This document shows, one piece after another, positions 1-8,892 of a stretch of 64,000 bases of DNA; position 1 is the first letter of the stretch; every line of letters begins with the position of its first letter. The notes beneath the pieces were generated by a model. The model was not told the DNA's origin. It did not search any database and was given only the letters and a program-made list of their open reading frames with translations. The position numbers and the translations under genes are program-made. Source of the DNA: Nitrospirales bacterium (GTDB lineage Bacteria; Nitrospirota; Nitrospiria; Nitrospirales; UBA8639); contig JAJDBP010000002.1 of the NCBI GenBank assembly GCA_029261295.1, positions 1 through 64,000 on the forward strand, given 5' to 3'.

Positions 1-160
1 GGTGCCGAAAGAATGTCTCATCCGTATCACCAAGGCGGAAGACGGTGGTATCGGTGGCCGTGGACCATGGGAACCAGTCCGGACCGGGTTTACGCCAGGT
101 CAGGAAAATGAGTTCATGATTAAATGGCTCAAAGGTGACCATATTAAGATCAAAGTATAA
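1..160 (+). CDS. nxrA: Nitrite oxidoreductase alpha subunit NxrA, C-terminal end (partial)
   Basis: The frame that starts at base 2 is open to a TAA at 158-160 and encodes the last 52 residues of a protein ending in GDHIKIKV. It lies 78 bases before nxrB on the same strand. In Nitrospira the gene directly upstream of nxrB is nxrA, the molybdopterin-bearing catalytic subunit that oxidises nitrite to nitrate. The catalytic regions lie outside the window, so the call rests on position and on the tail sequence. Confidence 0.85.
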   Translation, partial: VPKECLIRITKAEDGGIGGRGPWEPVRTGFTPGQENEFMIKWLKGDHIKIKV

Positions 161-238
161 GAGACAGTTTCTGGGAACCTCAAAAAGGTTCACGGGCTGT
201 TCATTTGGTAAACCTAAATTTAAAAAACGGAGGAAATC

Positions 239-1528
239 ATGCCAGAAGTTTATAATTGGCAACTAGGCCGAAAGATGCTGTATCCCTATGAGGAACGGCA
301 TCCAAAGTGGCAGTTTGCATTTGTGTTCAATATTAATCGATGTTTGGCGTGTCAAACTTGTTCAATGGCAGATAAGTCCACGTGGCTGTTCTCCAAAGGA
401 CAAGAATACATGTGGTGGAACAATGTGGAAACGAAGCCTTATGGTGGGTACCCACAGTTCTATGATGTGAAAATCACGCAGCTCATCGAGCAAGTGAATC
501 CAGGCGGACAGGTGTGGAATGTGCGGGTTGGCCGCAAACACCATGCACCGTATGGCGTGTTTGAAGGGATGACCATTTTTGATGCTGGTGCCAAAATTGG
601 CCAAGCAGCAATCGGGTATATCCCAACTGACCAAGAATGGCGTTTTGTGAACATCTACGAAGATACGGCGACCTCGATGCGAGCCATCGTGGAAGGCATC
701 GATAAAACCGGGTTCACAAAAGAAGAACCATGGAAAATGCAAGGCAGCAGCTTGCCTGAGCATGAAACCTATTTCTTCTATCTTCAACGCATTTGTAACC
801 ATTGCACCTATCCTGGTTGCTTGGCAGCCTGTCCAAGAAAGGCCATTTATAAACGGCCTGAGGACGGCATTGTCTTGATTGACCAAAACCGTTGCCGTGG
901 TTACAAAAAATGTGTGGAGCAATGCCCGTTCAAAAAGCCAATGTACCGAGGAACCACTCGGGTCTCGGAAAAATGTATCGCTTGCTATCCTCGGGTTGAA
1001 GGGAAAGATCCTTTAACTGGTGGAGAGCCAATGGAAACACGTTGTATGGCAGCGTGCGTCGGGAAAATCCGGCTCCAAGGCTTGGTCAAAGTCGGCGATG
1101 ACGGGTTGTGGGCGGAAGATCGTTGGAATCCGTTGTATTATGCCATTCGTGTGGAACAAGTGGCCTTGCCACTCTACCCACAATGGGGCACAGAGCCCAA
1201 TGGATTCTACATTCCACCACGACAAGCTCCGCGTGGCTACATCCGCCAAATGTTTGGCCCGGGTGTGGACAATGCGATTGAGAAGTATTTAGTGCCAAGC
1301 CGGGAATTGTTAGCGGTGCTCCAACTCTGGAGAGCCAGCCAACAGATCATCTTCCGGTATGACGTCATTCCTGGTCCGAAAGTGTTCGAAACCCAAATTC
1401 ACGGTCGTAAGTTTGAGATGTACAACGACACGGTCTTGGGCTTCAACAAGTCGGGCAAAGAGGCCGTCCGGCAGCAGGTGGAAGAGCCAATTTATATCCG
1501 TCCAGCAGAACGGGTGAACTGGCTGTAA
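239..1528 (+). CDS. nxrB: Nitrite oxidoreductase beta subunit NxrB
   Basis: This is the electron-transfer subunit of nitrite oxidoreductase. It passes electrons from the molybdenum site in NxrA through a chain of Fe-S clusters. The 429-residue protein has four cysteine groups: C35/C38/C41, C186/C189/C194/C198, C219/C225/C229 and C246/C249/C269/C273. This is the pattern of the DMSO-reductase-family beta subunit, with one [3Fe-4S] and three [4Fe-4S] clusters. The N-terminus (MPEVYNWQLG, then CLACQTC) is the recognisable Nitrospira type. The start is an ATG behind a strong GGAGGAAAT site. The gene follows nxrA and ends 31 bases before a strong terminator, so nxrAB form the end of a transcription unit. 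No signal peptide is visible, as expected because export depends on NxrA. Confidence 0.97.
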   Translation: MPEVYNWQLGRKMLYPYEERHPKWQFAFVFNINRCLACQTCSMADKSTWLFSKGQEYMWWNNVETKPYGGYPQFYDVKITQLIEQVNPGGQVWNVRVGRKHHAPYGVFEGMTIFDAGAKIGQAAIGYIPTDQEWRFVNIYEDTATSMRAIVEGIDKTGFTKEEPWKMQGSSLPEHETYFFYLQRICNHCTYPGCLAACPRKAIYKRPEDGIVLIDQNRCRGYKKCVEQCPFKKPMYRGTTRVSEKCIACYPRVEGKDPLTGGEPMETRCMAACVGKIRLQGLVKVGDDGLWAEDRWNPLYYAIRVEQVALPLYPQWGTEPNGFYIPPRQAPRGYIRQMFGPGVDNAIEKYLVPSRELLAVLQLWRASQQIIFRYDVIPGPKVFETQIHGRKFEMYNDTVLGFNKSGKEAVRQQVEEPIYIRPAERVNWL

Positions 1529-1559
1529 ACGGCGCCAAAAGGCACCGTTTCGGTGAGAG

Positions 1560-1593
1560 CAGGGGGCGACAGATGTCGCCCCCTGTTTTTTTT
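1560..1593 (+). terminator. Rho-independent terminator of nxrAB
   Basis: An 11-bp perfect stem (CAGGGGGCGAC pairing with GTCGCCCCCTG) with loop AGAT is followed by a run of eight T. It begins 31 bases after the nxrB stop codon. It is a textbook intrinsic terminator and isolates nxrAB from the next gene. Confidence 0.93.
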
Positions 1594-1785
1594 GTGCTGG
1601 TAGACTTAAGGGGTAATTTTTCTATTTTATATATAAGATTCTTAAGGAAAAATGGCAGTTCATTCTTGTAGAGGATTAAACCTTTGAAAAAACAACAAAA
1701 TTTGTTTTGAATTGTTTCAAATGCCTGATACAATTAATACTTGGAAGATTACTTTCATGTTTGGTGCCTAGAAAATTAAGGTGAC

Positions 1786-2121
1786 GTGAATCAATCATTT
1801 GCATCAAATGTTGAGGGTCCTTTTGCTGCGCAAGGCGTCCCTTTTTCTCAAATAATCACTAAGGGGGAAATTCCCCCGAAATATCTAGAAAGCGATTATA
1901 TAATGCACCAATTTGTTGAAAGATTGGTTCATTACGTCCTGAGTGTCCCACAAGGGTCTTTTTCTATGCCAGAATTGGGGAAATTATTAGAAATAATGGA
2001 TCCTATTCATCAGGTGTTCTTCTTTAAAAGGTTAAAGGAGAATAGTCCCAGCAGTTTAAAGCAGTTTGCCCCGTTATATTATGGGTTTATGGCCGAATTT
2101 GATTCCCTCCTTTTTACCTAA
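1786..2121 (+). CDS. Hypothetical protein, 111 aa
   Basis: I do not recognise this family. The protein is soluble, without a signal peptide or membrane segment, and is rich in aromatic residues in its second half. The start is a GTG preceded by an AAGGTGA-like site. An upstream AT-rich stretch of about 190 bases between the nxrB terminator and this start could hold its own promoter. Its position next to nxrB may be coincidental, because the terminator separates them. Confidence 0.6.
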   Translation: MNQSFASNVEGPFAAQGVPFSQIITKGEIPPKYLESDYIMHQFVERLVHYVLSVPQGSFSMPELGKLLEIMDPIHQVFFFKRLKENSPSSLKQFAPLYYGFMAEFDSLLFT

Positions 2122-2235
2122 ATTTTTTAGGCATTGTAATTTATTTTAGGAAATTGGGCTTTGGTCCTGGAAGGTTTGCGTCCTAAGGTTTATAATTAGT
2201 GGAGATACGCTATACAATTTTGTGAGGAGTACCGA

Positions 2236-2604
2236 ATGAATTCTACTTTACACAGAGCCGTTGCCAGTTTTTACAATCTTATTTATGAGGGACAAGCGTT
2301 TGCCTCCACCATGGGCCGAATTGACCAAGCAGAACAGGAACGCTATTTAGGCCGAGTGGAGGGCCTTAACTGGGTGCTAGACCGGTGTCAAGAATTAGAA
2401 GATGTTGATATGAATCTCACAACAGCCTCTTTGCAAAAACTCTTAGGGGATGTGAAATCAGATTTGGAGCATGAACTTTCTATTCAGAGACGAGAAAAAG
2501 GGCGAAGAGCAGATGGGCGAGAAGAAGCTTTGTTATTTGTGGGTGACTACCTAGCGAGCCTTATGACGGCTACTGAAATAGAATCAGCCAAAAGTCCCGT
2601 CTAA
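2236..2604 (+). CDS. Hypothetical helical protein, 122 aa
   Basis: This is a charged, largely helical soluble protein of unknown family. The start is an ATG behind GAGGAGT with good spacing, which makes it a credible gene. The sequence is rich in Glu, Arg and Leu and has no cysteine motif beyond one CQELED. It is followed closely by the small membrane protein at 2617, so the two may be co-transcribed. Confidence 0.65.
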   Translation: MNSTLHRAVASFYNLIYEGQAFASTMGRIDQAEQERYLGRVEGLNWVLDRCQELEDVDMNLTTASLQKLLGDVKSDLEHELSIQRREKGRRADGREEALLFVGDYLASLMTATEIESAKSPV

Positions 2605-2616
2605 TCAAACTAATCG

Positions 2617-2892
2617 GTGTCTGGGCCATTTCTCATGGTCCAGATATCAGCAGATTTAACTTTCCCCAAAATGGATTTTAGCAAAAAAACCATGATCCGT
2701 GAATGGATTGTGCTAGCCCTCTGTCTTGGGTTAGGAGCGCATGTTGCACTCGGATTTCTGTTACATGGAAGTTTGAGTTGGCCTACTGAGGCGTTTGGTT
2801 TTTATGGAATTCTTTTTGGGGTGGTGATCTATGTGGTGGTACAAGTCTGTCGATCTGTATGGTGGGTTTGGAAAGAAAAATTAAAGTCTTAA
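2617..2892 (+). CDS. Small two-helix membrane protein
   Basis: A 91-residue protein with two hydrophobic segments, roughly residues 28-49 and 60-78, and a basic C-terminus (KEKLKS), suggesting both termini are cytoplasmic. I do not recognise the family. The frame opens with GTG at 2617. ATG codons at 2635 and 2671 are plausible alternatives, and the ribosome-binding site does not settle it. It sits 12 bases after the preceding gene and probably shares its transcript. Confidence 0.55.
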   Translation: MSGPFLMVQISADLTFPKMDFSKKTMIREWIVLALCLGLGAHVALGFLLHGSLSWPTEAFGFYGILFGVVIYVVVQVCRSVWWVWKEKLKS

Positions 2893-2921
2893 ACATTACC
2901 TCCGGCTTTATTGAAAAATAT

Positions 2922-2952
2922 GAGGCCCATTTTTTCTAGAGGCCTCTATTAA
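2922..2952. terminator. Possible bidirectional hairpin between convergent genes
   Basis: GAGGCC at 2922-2927 pairs with GGCCTC at 2941-2946 around an AT-rich loop, between the ends of the convergent genes at 2617 and 2962. There is no clean T-run, so it is only a possible terminator. Confidence 0.3.
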
Positions 2953-2961
2953 GGGAACGTT

Positions 2962-3276
2962 TTAGGATATATCAGATTTTTCTACCAAAATACCTTCTTC
3001 AATGAGCATAATGGGAATTTGATCTCGAATGGGATAGACGACAGTCCCATCATTCCGTAAAAGGCCTCCATCAATTTTTTCTGCAACAGATTGCCCACCT
3101 TTAGTCTTGAGTTCCCCTTTTTCAATCCGTTGATTCAGTTTCTCTACGAAATCTTTTTCTAACAGACGAATTTCCTGTTTGGTTTCAGGGCAGCAAAGTA
3201 TTGCGAGTAAGTCTGGTGCAATCTTTCCTTTGTCTTGAGAGGTTGTATCAGTTTCCACCAAAAGGTTCCTTTCCAT
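2962..3276 (-). CDS. Trm112-like (UPF0434/YcaR-type) protein
   Basis: A small protein of the Trm112/UPF0434 family, whose members act as zinc-binding partners that stabilise methyltransferases. What is seen is the signature DLLAILCCPETK near residue 23 and, near the C-terminus, NDGTVVYPIRDQIPIML, which is the family's typical 'G..YPI.d.IP.ml' ending. At 104 residues it is longer than the usual 60-70 because of a charged insert between the two motifs, rich in Lys and Glu. It is transcribed divergently from the DUF502 gene. The function of the bacterial form is inferred from the family. Confidence 0.75.
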   Translation of the reverse strand: MERNLLVETDTTSQDKGKIAPDLLAILCCPETKQEIRLLEKDFVEKLNQRIEKGELKTKGGQSVAEKIDGGLLRNDGTVVYPIRDQIPIMLIEEGILVEKSDIS

Positions 3277-3452
3277 TATGAGAGTAAGCTTGTACGATCT
3301 CCCTTCAATGTATCACCACCTCTGTGTTGGGGCAATATGAAAGCGGCTTTTGAAAAAAAGAGTATTGAGATTTTTTTGATTATTAAAGCCGTGGTGATGC
3401 AGAGGAAGAATGGCTTTGGTAGACTAATGTCATCGGCATTTTGGGGTTCTTT

Positions 3453-4079
3453 ATGAATACTTTTTCCCTCCATAATATTCAGCGGTATTTTCTCACGGGC
3501 CTTTTTATCATTGTTCCTGCTTGGGGAACCGTGCTGATTCTCTATACGCTTTTTGAAGCATTAGAACACATGACGGTTGATATTGTTTGGGCGCTATATG
3601 GAGTCACCATTCCAGGCTCCGGCATCACATTTTTTTGTCTGTTAGTTCTTTGGGTTGGAATGGGGACAACCTACATTGTAGGGCAACGGATTCATCAAAA
3701 GTTTGAGGCTTCTCTAGAACAAGTTCCCTTGGTGCGAAGTATTTATCATACGTTGAAAAGCATGGCGGATGTTCTTAAGTTTGGTGAACGATTTGGGCAG
3801 AGTAAGGTTGTGGCTTTTCCCTTCCCTCGGGATGGATTATGGGCGCTTGGGTTTGATATGGGGTTGCCTCCGGCAAGACTACAAATCTCAAAAGAGGGTT
3901 CGTTGGTTATGGTTTTTGTTCCCACCGCGATTCATCCTTTTACGGGATATTTGGCATTTGTTCCAGAAGATCGAGTGAATCGGATTCAATTGCGTCCTGA
4001 AGAAGCCATGAAAATGGAATTTTCCGCTGGTTTGTATCGTCCGCCATCCGGGTGGTTGACCCCATCCAGATTGCCCTAA
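3453..4079 (+). CDS. DUF502 family membrane protein
   Basis: A 208-residue inner-membrane protein of the DUF502 family, which is related to the plant LIKE COV proteins and has no established biochemical role. Two membrane segments lie near residues 14-34 and 50-72. They are followed by the family's conserved soluble part, with PLVRSIYHTLKS and a later MVFVPTAIHPFTG. The frame is open from a TTG at 3441, but the ATG at 3453 has a GGGG site 6 bases upstream and gives the usual family N-terminus. The following GNAT gene begins 22 bases after the stop. Confidence 0.8.
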   Translation: MNTFSLHNIQRYFLTGLFIIVPAWGTVLILYTLFEALEHMTVDIVWALYGVTIPGSGITFFCLLVLWVGMGTTYIVGQRIHQKFEASLEQVPLVRSIYHTLKSMADVLKFGERFGQSKVVAFPFPRDGLWALGFDMGLPPARLQISKEGSLVMVFVPTAIHPFTGYLAFVPEDRVNRIQLRPEEAMKMEFSAGLYRPPSGWLTPSRLP

Positions 4080-4101
4080 CCCCATAGAATTTCACTCATT
4101 T

Positions 4102-4620
4102 ATGAGTAACCACGGTAATGTTTTGGTTCGGCGTGCGACGATGGCAGATCTCGAAATGATCAGTGCCTTTAATTACGCATTAGCAAAGGAAACGGAAGCG
4201 CGTATTCTTGATGGTGTTCTTTTACGCGCCGGGGTGGAGTCACTGCTAGGAGATCCTCAAAAAGGATGGTATGCCGTTGCGGTGAGTCAACAAGGTTCTT
4301 ATGAACAAAAGATAATTGGGCAGATTCTTATTACGTTTGAGTGGAGTGATTGGCGGAATGGCCAATTCTGGTGGCTGCAAAGTTTGTATGTGGATCAGCA
4401 GTTTCGACAACAGGGTGTTTTTCGTCAATTGTTTGAGTACGTACATCAACAAGCTCAAAAGAATCCTGAAAACATATGTGGGTTTCGTCTTTATGTCGAA
4501 CGGGAAAATTTCCAGGCTCATCAAGCCTATGCTCATATGGGATTTCAAGAAACTGTGTATCAAATGCATGAAATTGAATTTTCTGAGAATCAACAGACTT
4601 CTTCCCCTTCAACATCCTGA
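4102..4620 (+). CDS. GNAT family N-acetyltransferase
   Basis: A 172-residue acetyl-CoA-dependent acyltransferase of the GNAT fold. The N-terminal VRRATMADLEMI strand-helix, the central LQSLYVDQQFRQQGVFRQL (the acetyl-CoA pyrophosphate loop, Q/R-x-x-G), and RLYVERENFQAHQAYAHMGF (the family's 'N..A...Y...GF' ending) are all present. The substrate cannot be told from the sequence. It lies 22 bases after the DUF502 gene and 11 bases before the peptidase gene, which suggests one operon. Confidence 0.85.
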   Translation: MSNHGNVLVRRATMADLEMISAFNYALAKETEARILDGVLLRAGVESLLGDPQKGWYAVAVSQQGSYEQKIIGQILITFEWSDWRNGQFWWLQSLYVDQQFRQQGVFRQLFEYVHQQAQKNPENICGFRLYVERENFQAHQAYAHMGFQETVYQMHEIEFSENQQTSSPSTS

Positions 4621-4631
4621 ATGAATTTCTC

Positions 4632-5939
4632 GTGCCATTTTTTCCCCAGCCAACCAGAGCCAATGATTTTTACAGGGAAGATCAATTCTATTGGTTTAAG
4701 ATCTGCTTGTTGAGCGTCTTGATGGTTAGCTCGTTGGGCCTCTCAATGAGCTGGGCGGACGCGTTGCTGGATTCCCAGATCACAAAAGTTCGTCCACATA
4801 TCCAAGATCTTGGGATTAAAATTGGACAATACGAATCGGGTGAATGGAACGCCATTACCGATGTTCCAGGAGTGAAAGTGGGGCATCTCACTCTCAAAGA
4901 GGGACAAGGAGACCTGCATCCTGGACAGGGGCCGGTTCGGACGGGAGCCACAGTTATTATTCCTCGTGACGATGTGTGGCACCACAAAGTTCCAGCTGGG
5001 GCTTTTGTTTTAAATGGAACGGGTGAAATGACTGGCTTGGCATGGATTGCCGAATCCGGATTTTTAGAATACCCGATTGCCCTAACCAATACGTTGAATG
5101 TGCCAAGAGTCGCCGATGGAGTCATGAGTTGGATGATCAAGCAGAATCCAGATATTGGAATCAGCGATGACACTCTGACACCTGTCGTCGCGGAGTGTGA
5201 TGATAGTCGGTTAAATGATAGTCAGGGACGTCATGTGTCTCCAGAAGATGTGGTTCAAGTCTTAGAAAATGCAGCCAGTGGTCCTATTCAAGAAGGATCT
5301 GTGGGAGCAGGAACCGGAATGGTGTCTTATCAATTTAAAGGTGGGATTGGTACGGCTTCAAGGTTTCTCCCCCCAAGAAAAGGAAGTTATCGAGTTGGAG
5401 TATTGGTTAATGCCAATCATGGACGCCGGCATGAATTTACGTTGGCGGGAGTTCCTATAGGGCGATTATATACCAATGAAGAGCATCCCATTGCTAAAGA
5501 TGGGGGCACAGGAGGGTCTTCGGTTTCAGCAAAGCCATTTCGCCCTCAAAAACGACAAGATAGTGGGTCTATTATTATCATTGTCGCGACTGACGCGCCG
5601 TTGGATGCTCGACAACTCTCTCGACTGGCCAAGCGCGCAACGATTGGATTGGCAAGGACGGGATCAATCTCACATCATGGAAGTGGAGATTTTGTGTTGG
5701 CCTTTTCCACAGGAAATAGTATTCCGCATTATCCAAAGGAATCTACCTTTGTCATGACGCATATGGCCGATACCCATCTCAATCCTCTATTCCAGGCCAC
5801 CGTGGAGGCTACGGAAGAAGCTATTTTGAATGCGTTATTGCAAGCCACAACCGTAACGGGTCGTGATAACCGGAAATTTGAGGCCATTTCAATCGAACAG
5901 GTTCGTTCAATTTTGGAAACTTATCCGTCCCAATATTAA
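4632..5939 (+). CDS. DmpA-type P1 family aminopeptidase (S58), exported
   Basis: A member of the DmpA/L-aminopeptidase-D-esterase family, N-terminal-nucleophile hydrolases that cut themselves into two chains just before the catalytic Ser. Visible family motifs are ITDVPGVKVGH (near residue 75), NTLNVPRVADGV, EGSVGAGTGM, NANHGRR (Asn262) and GSIIIIVATDAPL, where Ser313 is the expected nucleophile after Gly312. The frame opens with GTG at 4632. Residues 22-43 form a signal-peptide-like hydrophobic stretch ending near SWADA, so the protein is probably exported. The true start may lie further in, because the first 20 residues are unusual for a signal peptide. It follows the GNAT gene closely. Confidence 0.85.
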   Translation: MPFFPQPTRANDFYREDQFYWFKICLLSVLMVSSLGLSMSWADALLDSQITKVRPHIQDLGIKIGQYESGEWNAITDVPGVKVGHLTLKEGQGDLHPGQGPVRTGATVIIPRDDVWHHKVPAGAFVLNGTGEMTGLAWIAESGFLEYPIALTNTLNVPRVADGVMSWMIKQNPDIGISDDTLTPVVAECDDSRLNDSQGRHVSPEDVVQVLENAASGPIQEGSVGAGTGMVSYQFKGGIGTASRFLPPRKGSYRVGVLVNANHGRRHEFTLAGVPIGRLYTNEEHPIAKDGGTGGSSVSAKPFRPQKRQDSGSIIIIVATDAPLDARQLSRLAKRATIGLARTGSISHHGSGDFVLAFSTGNSIPHYPKESTFVMTHMADTHLNPLFQATVEATEEAILNALLQATTVTGRDNRKFEAISIEQVRSILETYPSQY

Positions 5940-6083
5940 TAAGTCATGAAGATTGAAAAGCTAAGGTTTTTCTCTTGAGGTATCCAAACGTAAGCTGAAC
6001 AGAATGGCTGCTACGCTTTTTAGTAATGGAAGTCGGAAGGAAAATATTCAATGACCTTTGCGAGAAAGGGAATAGCCTAAATC

Positions 6084-7277
6084 ATGCTGCAATGTCATGT
6101 GGCGGTTTCTCAAGATAGAAATCCTCAACAAGCGACTCAAGTTGTTTCTCGATCGGTTCATGATGCTTTTGGTGGGGCCGGCTGTGATTTCGCCTGTATA
6201 TTTTTTTCTCCACATTTTTCAGAAGATGTGTCTTCCCTGATTGAGATTGTGCAAAAAAATCTGAGCCCGAAGATTTTAATTGGCTGTATGGGAGCGGGGG
6301 TGATAGGCGGAACCCAAGAAATTGAGGAGCATCCTGGACTTGTTCTTTGGGGTCTGAGCAATCCCATGATGCACATCACGCCTTTTCATCTGACTCCAAA
6401 GAAGAATGGTGAGGAAGTAGCCCTTGACGGTTTACCAGATATCCCAAAAGAGTATATGGGCTCTCAAACGTTTCTTCTCTTTGCCGATCCATATTCAACT
6501 CCGATCAATGAACTATTTAGTCTTTTGGAAAGTCATGCCCCTGGTTCAGCGGCCATCGGAGGAATTGCGAGTGGAGCTGGGAGTGAAGGGGAATCCCGAT
6601 TAATCCTAAACGAACATATTTTTGAGTCAGGCGTGGTTGGTGTAGCAATTCAGGGAGGGGTAGGAATACGAACGGTTGTGTCACAGGGGTGTCAACCAAT
6701 TGGAGAGCGATATGTGGTCACAAAGGTTGATCGAAACGTAATTCAAGAGCTTGGGGGCATCCCACCGTTAGAACGATTGGAGAGGATGCTAAAGGAATTG
6801 GGTGAATCTGAGCAGCAACAAGCGGCGAATGGGTTACAGGTTGGGATTGCGATGGATGAGCATCGTGCAGAATTTGGTCAAGGAGATTTTTTGATTCGTG
6901 GCTTGTTAGGAGCGGATCGGCAAACCGGTTATCTGGCCATTGCTGACTTTGTTGAAGAAGGACAAACAGTTCAGTTTCACATTCGTGATGCTCAGGCGGC
7001 TGGTGCGGATTTGACCGGATTGCTTTCTGAAGAGCGCGCCGCGTCTTTAGGCAATCCACCAAAGGGGGCGTTACTCTTTAGTTGCAATGGCCGTGGCCAA
7101 CAGTTTTTTCAGACGTCTCATCATGATGTGGCCCTTGTGCATCAGCACATGGGGATGCTTCCCATCGCAGGGTTCTTTGCCGGTGGAGAAATTGGGCCGG
7201 TTGGGGGAAAGAACTTTTTGCATGGCTATACGGCTAGCATGGTCCTGTTTTATGATGCTCCTGACATAACGAGTTAA
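6084..7277 (+). CDS. FIST N/C domain protein
   Basis: A 397-residue FIST-domain protein. FIST domains are predicted small-ligand sensors, possibly for amino acids, found alone or fused to signalling proteins. The N-terminal FIST region covers roughly residues 20-200 and includes ILIGCMGAGVIGG and the later SAAIGGIASG. The C-terminal FIST_C region covers about residues 205-380, with GALLFSCNGRGQ and IAGFFAGGEIGPVGG, which are typical of the family. It stands alone with no output domain. The start is an ATG with a weak upstream GGGAATAG site. The gap to the FKBP gene is 44 bases. Confidence 0.85.
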   Translation: MLQCHVAVSQDRNPQQATQVVSRSVHDAFGGAGCDFACIFFSPHFSEDVSSLIEIVQKNLSPKILIGCMGAGVIGGTQEIEEHPGLVLWGLSNPMMHITPFHLTPKKNGEEVALDGLPDIPKEYMGSQTFLLFADPYSTPINELFSLLESHAPGSAAIGGIASGAGSEGESRLILNEHIFESGVVGVAIQGGVGIRTVVSQGCQPIGERYVVTKVDRNVIQELGGIPPLERLERMLKELGESEQQQAANGLQVGIAMDEHRAEFGQGDFLIRGLLGADRQTGYLAIADFVEEGQTVQFHIRDAQAAGADLTGLLSEERAASLGNPPKGALLFSCNGRGQQFFQTSHHDVALVHQHMGMLPIAGFFAGGEIGPVGGKNFLHGYTASMVLFYDAPDITS

Positions 7278-7321
7278 CGTGGGTATTTTTACCACAATTT
7301 ATAACCTACGGAGATCCCATT

Positions 7322-7774
7322 ATGAAGAAATGGATTGGTTGGACGTCTCTCACCCTCTCAACATTGTCTCTTTCAAGCAGTGTCCTATTGGCAATATTGC
7401 TCCTCCCACTCAACGGGCATGCTGCTGAAGAAACCCTGGTAAAAACGGCTTCAGGTTTACAGTATATTGATGTTGTTGTGGGCAAAGGTCGTGAAGCTCA
7501 TGCAGGGGAAACCGCGACAGTACATTATACAGGGACACTTGTTGACGGAAAAAAGTTTGATAGTTCAAAAGATCGGAATAAACCCTTTTCCTTCCGACTC
7601 GGCGCCGGGCATGTCATTAAAGGATGGGATGAAGGTGTTGAGGGTATGAAAATCGGCGGCACTCGCAAACTCGTTATTCCTCCACAGTTAGGATATGGCT
7701 CAAGGGGTGCTGGGTCAGCCATTCCCCCAAACGCGACGCTCATTTTTATCGTTGAGCTTCTTGAGCTGCGCTAA
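7322..7774 (+). CDS. FKBP-type peptidyl-prolyl cis-trans isomerase, exported
   Basis: This enzyme catalyses cis-trans isomerisation of proline peptide bonds and so helps folding in the periplasm. The first 38 residues are a signal peptide ending LNGHAAEE. The FKBP domain follows with VHYTGTLVDGKKFDSSKDR, GHVIKGWDEGVEGMKIGG and PPQLGYGSRGAG...IPPNATLIF, so all the active-site aromatic positions are kept. An ACGGAG site lies 8 bases before the ATG. The stop codon overlaps the gcvT start by one base (TAATG), so translation of the two genes is likely coupled. Confidence 0.93.
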   Translation: MKKWIGWTSLTLSTLSLSSSVLLAILLLPLNGHAAEETLVKTASGLQYIDVVVGKGREAHAGETATVHYTGTLVDGKKFDSSKDRNKPFSFRLGAGHVIKGWDEGVEGMKIGGTRKLVIPPQLGYGSRGAGSAIPPNATLIFIVELLELR

Positions 7775-8871
7775 TGGACGAAACCCCACTCATTCAGGCG
7801 CATCGTACGCATCAAGCAAAGCTGGTCGACTTTGCTGGATGGTTAATGCCCATGCAATATACCGGTGTGCTGGATGAATATCATGCGGTACGTCACGGAG
7901 CGGGTTTATTTGATGTCAGTCATATGGGGCGAATTAAAGTTGAGGGCGATCAGGGGGAGAAATTTTTGCAGTGGGTGAGCACCAACGACGTGGCAAAGTT
8001 AGCGGTAGGTCAGGCTCAGTACAACATGGTTTGCCAAGAGTCTGGAGGCATCCTTGATGACATCTTTGTCTATAAAACAGGAGAAGCTGAATTTTTGGTC
8101 TGTGTAAACGCCTCAAACCGAATGAAAATACTTGAATGGTTTCAACGTCACCAGCAAGAAAAATTTCCGAAAGTCACCATTATTGATGAATCAAAAGAGT
8201 TAGCACAACTAGCTATTCAAGGGACACTGTCACAGAAGTTGCTGAACACAGTCATTGGATCTTCTGTAGACAAGTTGAAGCCTCGCCAATGTCTCACCCT
8301 TGAACAAAATGGTTTCTCCGGGTTGCTAAGCCGTACAGGGTATACCGGGGAGGTTGGCTATGAATGGTACCTTCCTGCGGGAATAGCTCAATCGGCTTGG
8401 GAACAATTGTTACAAGCGGGTGAAAATGACCAGGTCAAACCAGCTGGGCTTGGTGCAAGAGATCTGCTTCGATTAGACGTTGGGTATTTACTGTATGGCA
8501 ACGATATGAATGAAGAGACCACTCCGCTAGAGGCAGGAGCCGAGTGGGTTATCGGGTGGGACAAAGACCCGTTTTATGGTCAAGCAGCGTTAAAGAAGCA
8601 AAAGGAAGAAGGAGTATCCAAAAAGCTTGTGGGATTTGAATTGATGGAACGAGGAGTCCCCAGACATGATATGGAAATTCTGAAGAACGGAGAGACCGTA
8701 GGAAATGTCACCAGTGGAAATTTTTCTCCAATTTTACAAAAAGGCATTGGATTAGGATCTCTTCCTCCTATGCTCTGTCACGAAGGAACTTTGGTGGACA
8801 TAAATATTCGTGGGAAACACGTTCCTGCCAAAGTGGTGAAGCCGCCATTTTACAAGCGGCAAAAATCCTAA
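7774..8871 (+). CDS. gcvT: Glycine cleavage system T protein (aminomethyltransferase)
   Basis: GcvT takes the aminomethyl group carried by the lipoyl H protein, transfers the one-carbon unit to tetrahydrofolate and releases ammonia. The 365-residue protein has the family landmarks VDFAGWLMPMQY, GLFDVSHMGRI, LSRTGYTGEVGYEW (folate-binding region) and GLGARDLLRLDVGYLLYGNDM. It starts on the last base of the FKBP stop codon. The partner gcvP is on the other strand about 22 kb away, and gcvH is not in the window. The NUDIX gene follows within about 20 bases. Confidence 0.95.
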   Translation: MDETPLIQAHRTHQAKLVDFAGWLMPMQYTGVLDEYHAVRHGAGLFDVSHMGRIKVEGDQGEKFLQWVSTNDVAKLAVGQAQYNMVCQESGGILDDIFVYKTGEAEFLVCVNASNRMKILEWFQRHQQEKFPKVTIIDESKELAQLAIQGTLSQKLLNTVIGSSVDKLKPRQCLTLEQNGFSGLLSRTGYTGEVGYEWYLPAGIAQSAWEQLLQAGENDQVKPAGLGARDLLRLDVGYLLYGNDMNEETTPLEAGAEWVIGWDKDPFYGQAALKKQKEEGVSKKLVGFELMERGVPRHDMEILKNGETVGNVTSGNFSPILQKGIGLGSLPPMLCHEGTLVDINIRGKHVPAKVVKPPFYKRQKS

Positions 8872-8892
8872 CGTCTATTTTTGACGATCACC

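Noticed and set aside
362-922. 186-residue minus-strand ORF opposite nxrB
   Set aside because: Shadow of nxrB, which is certain from its cysteine motifs.
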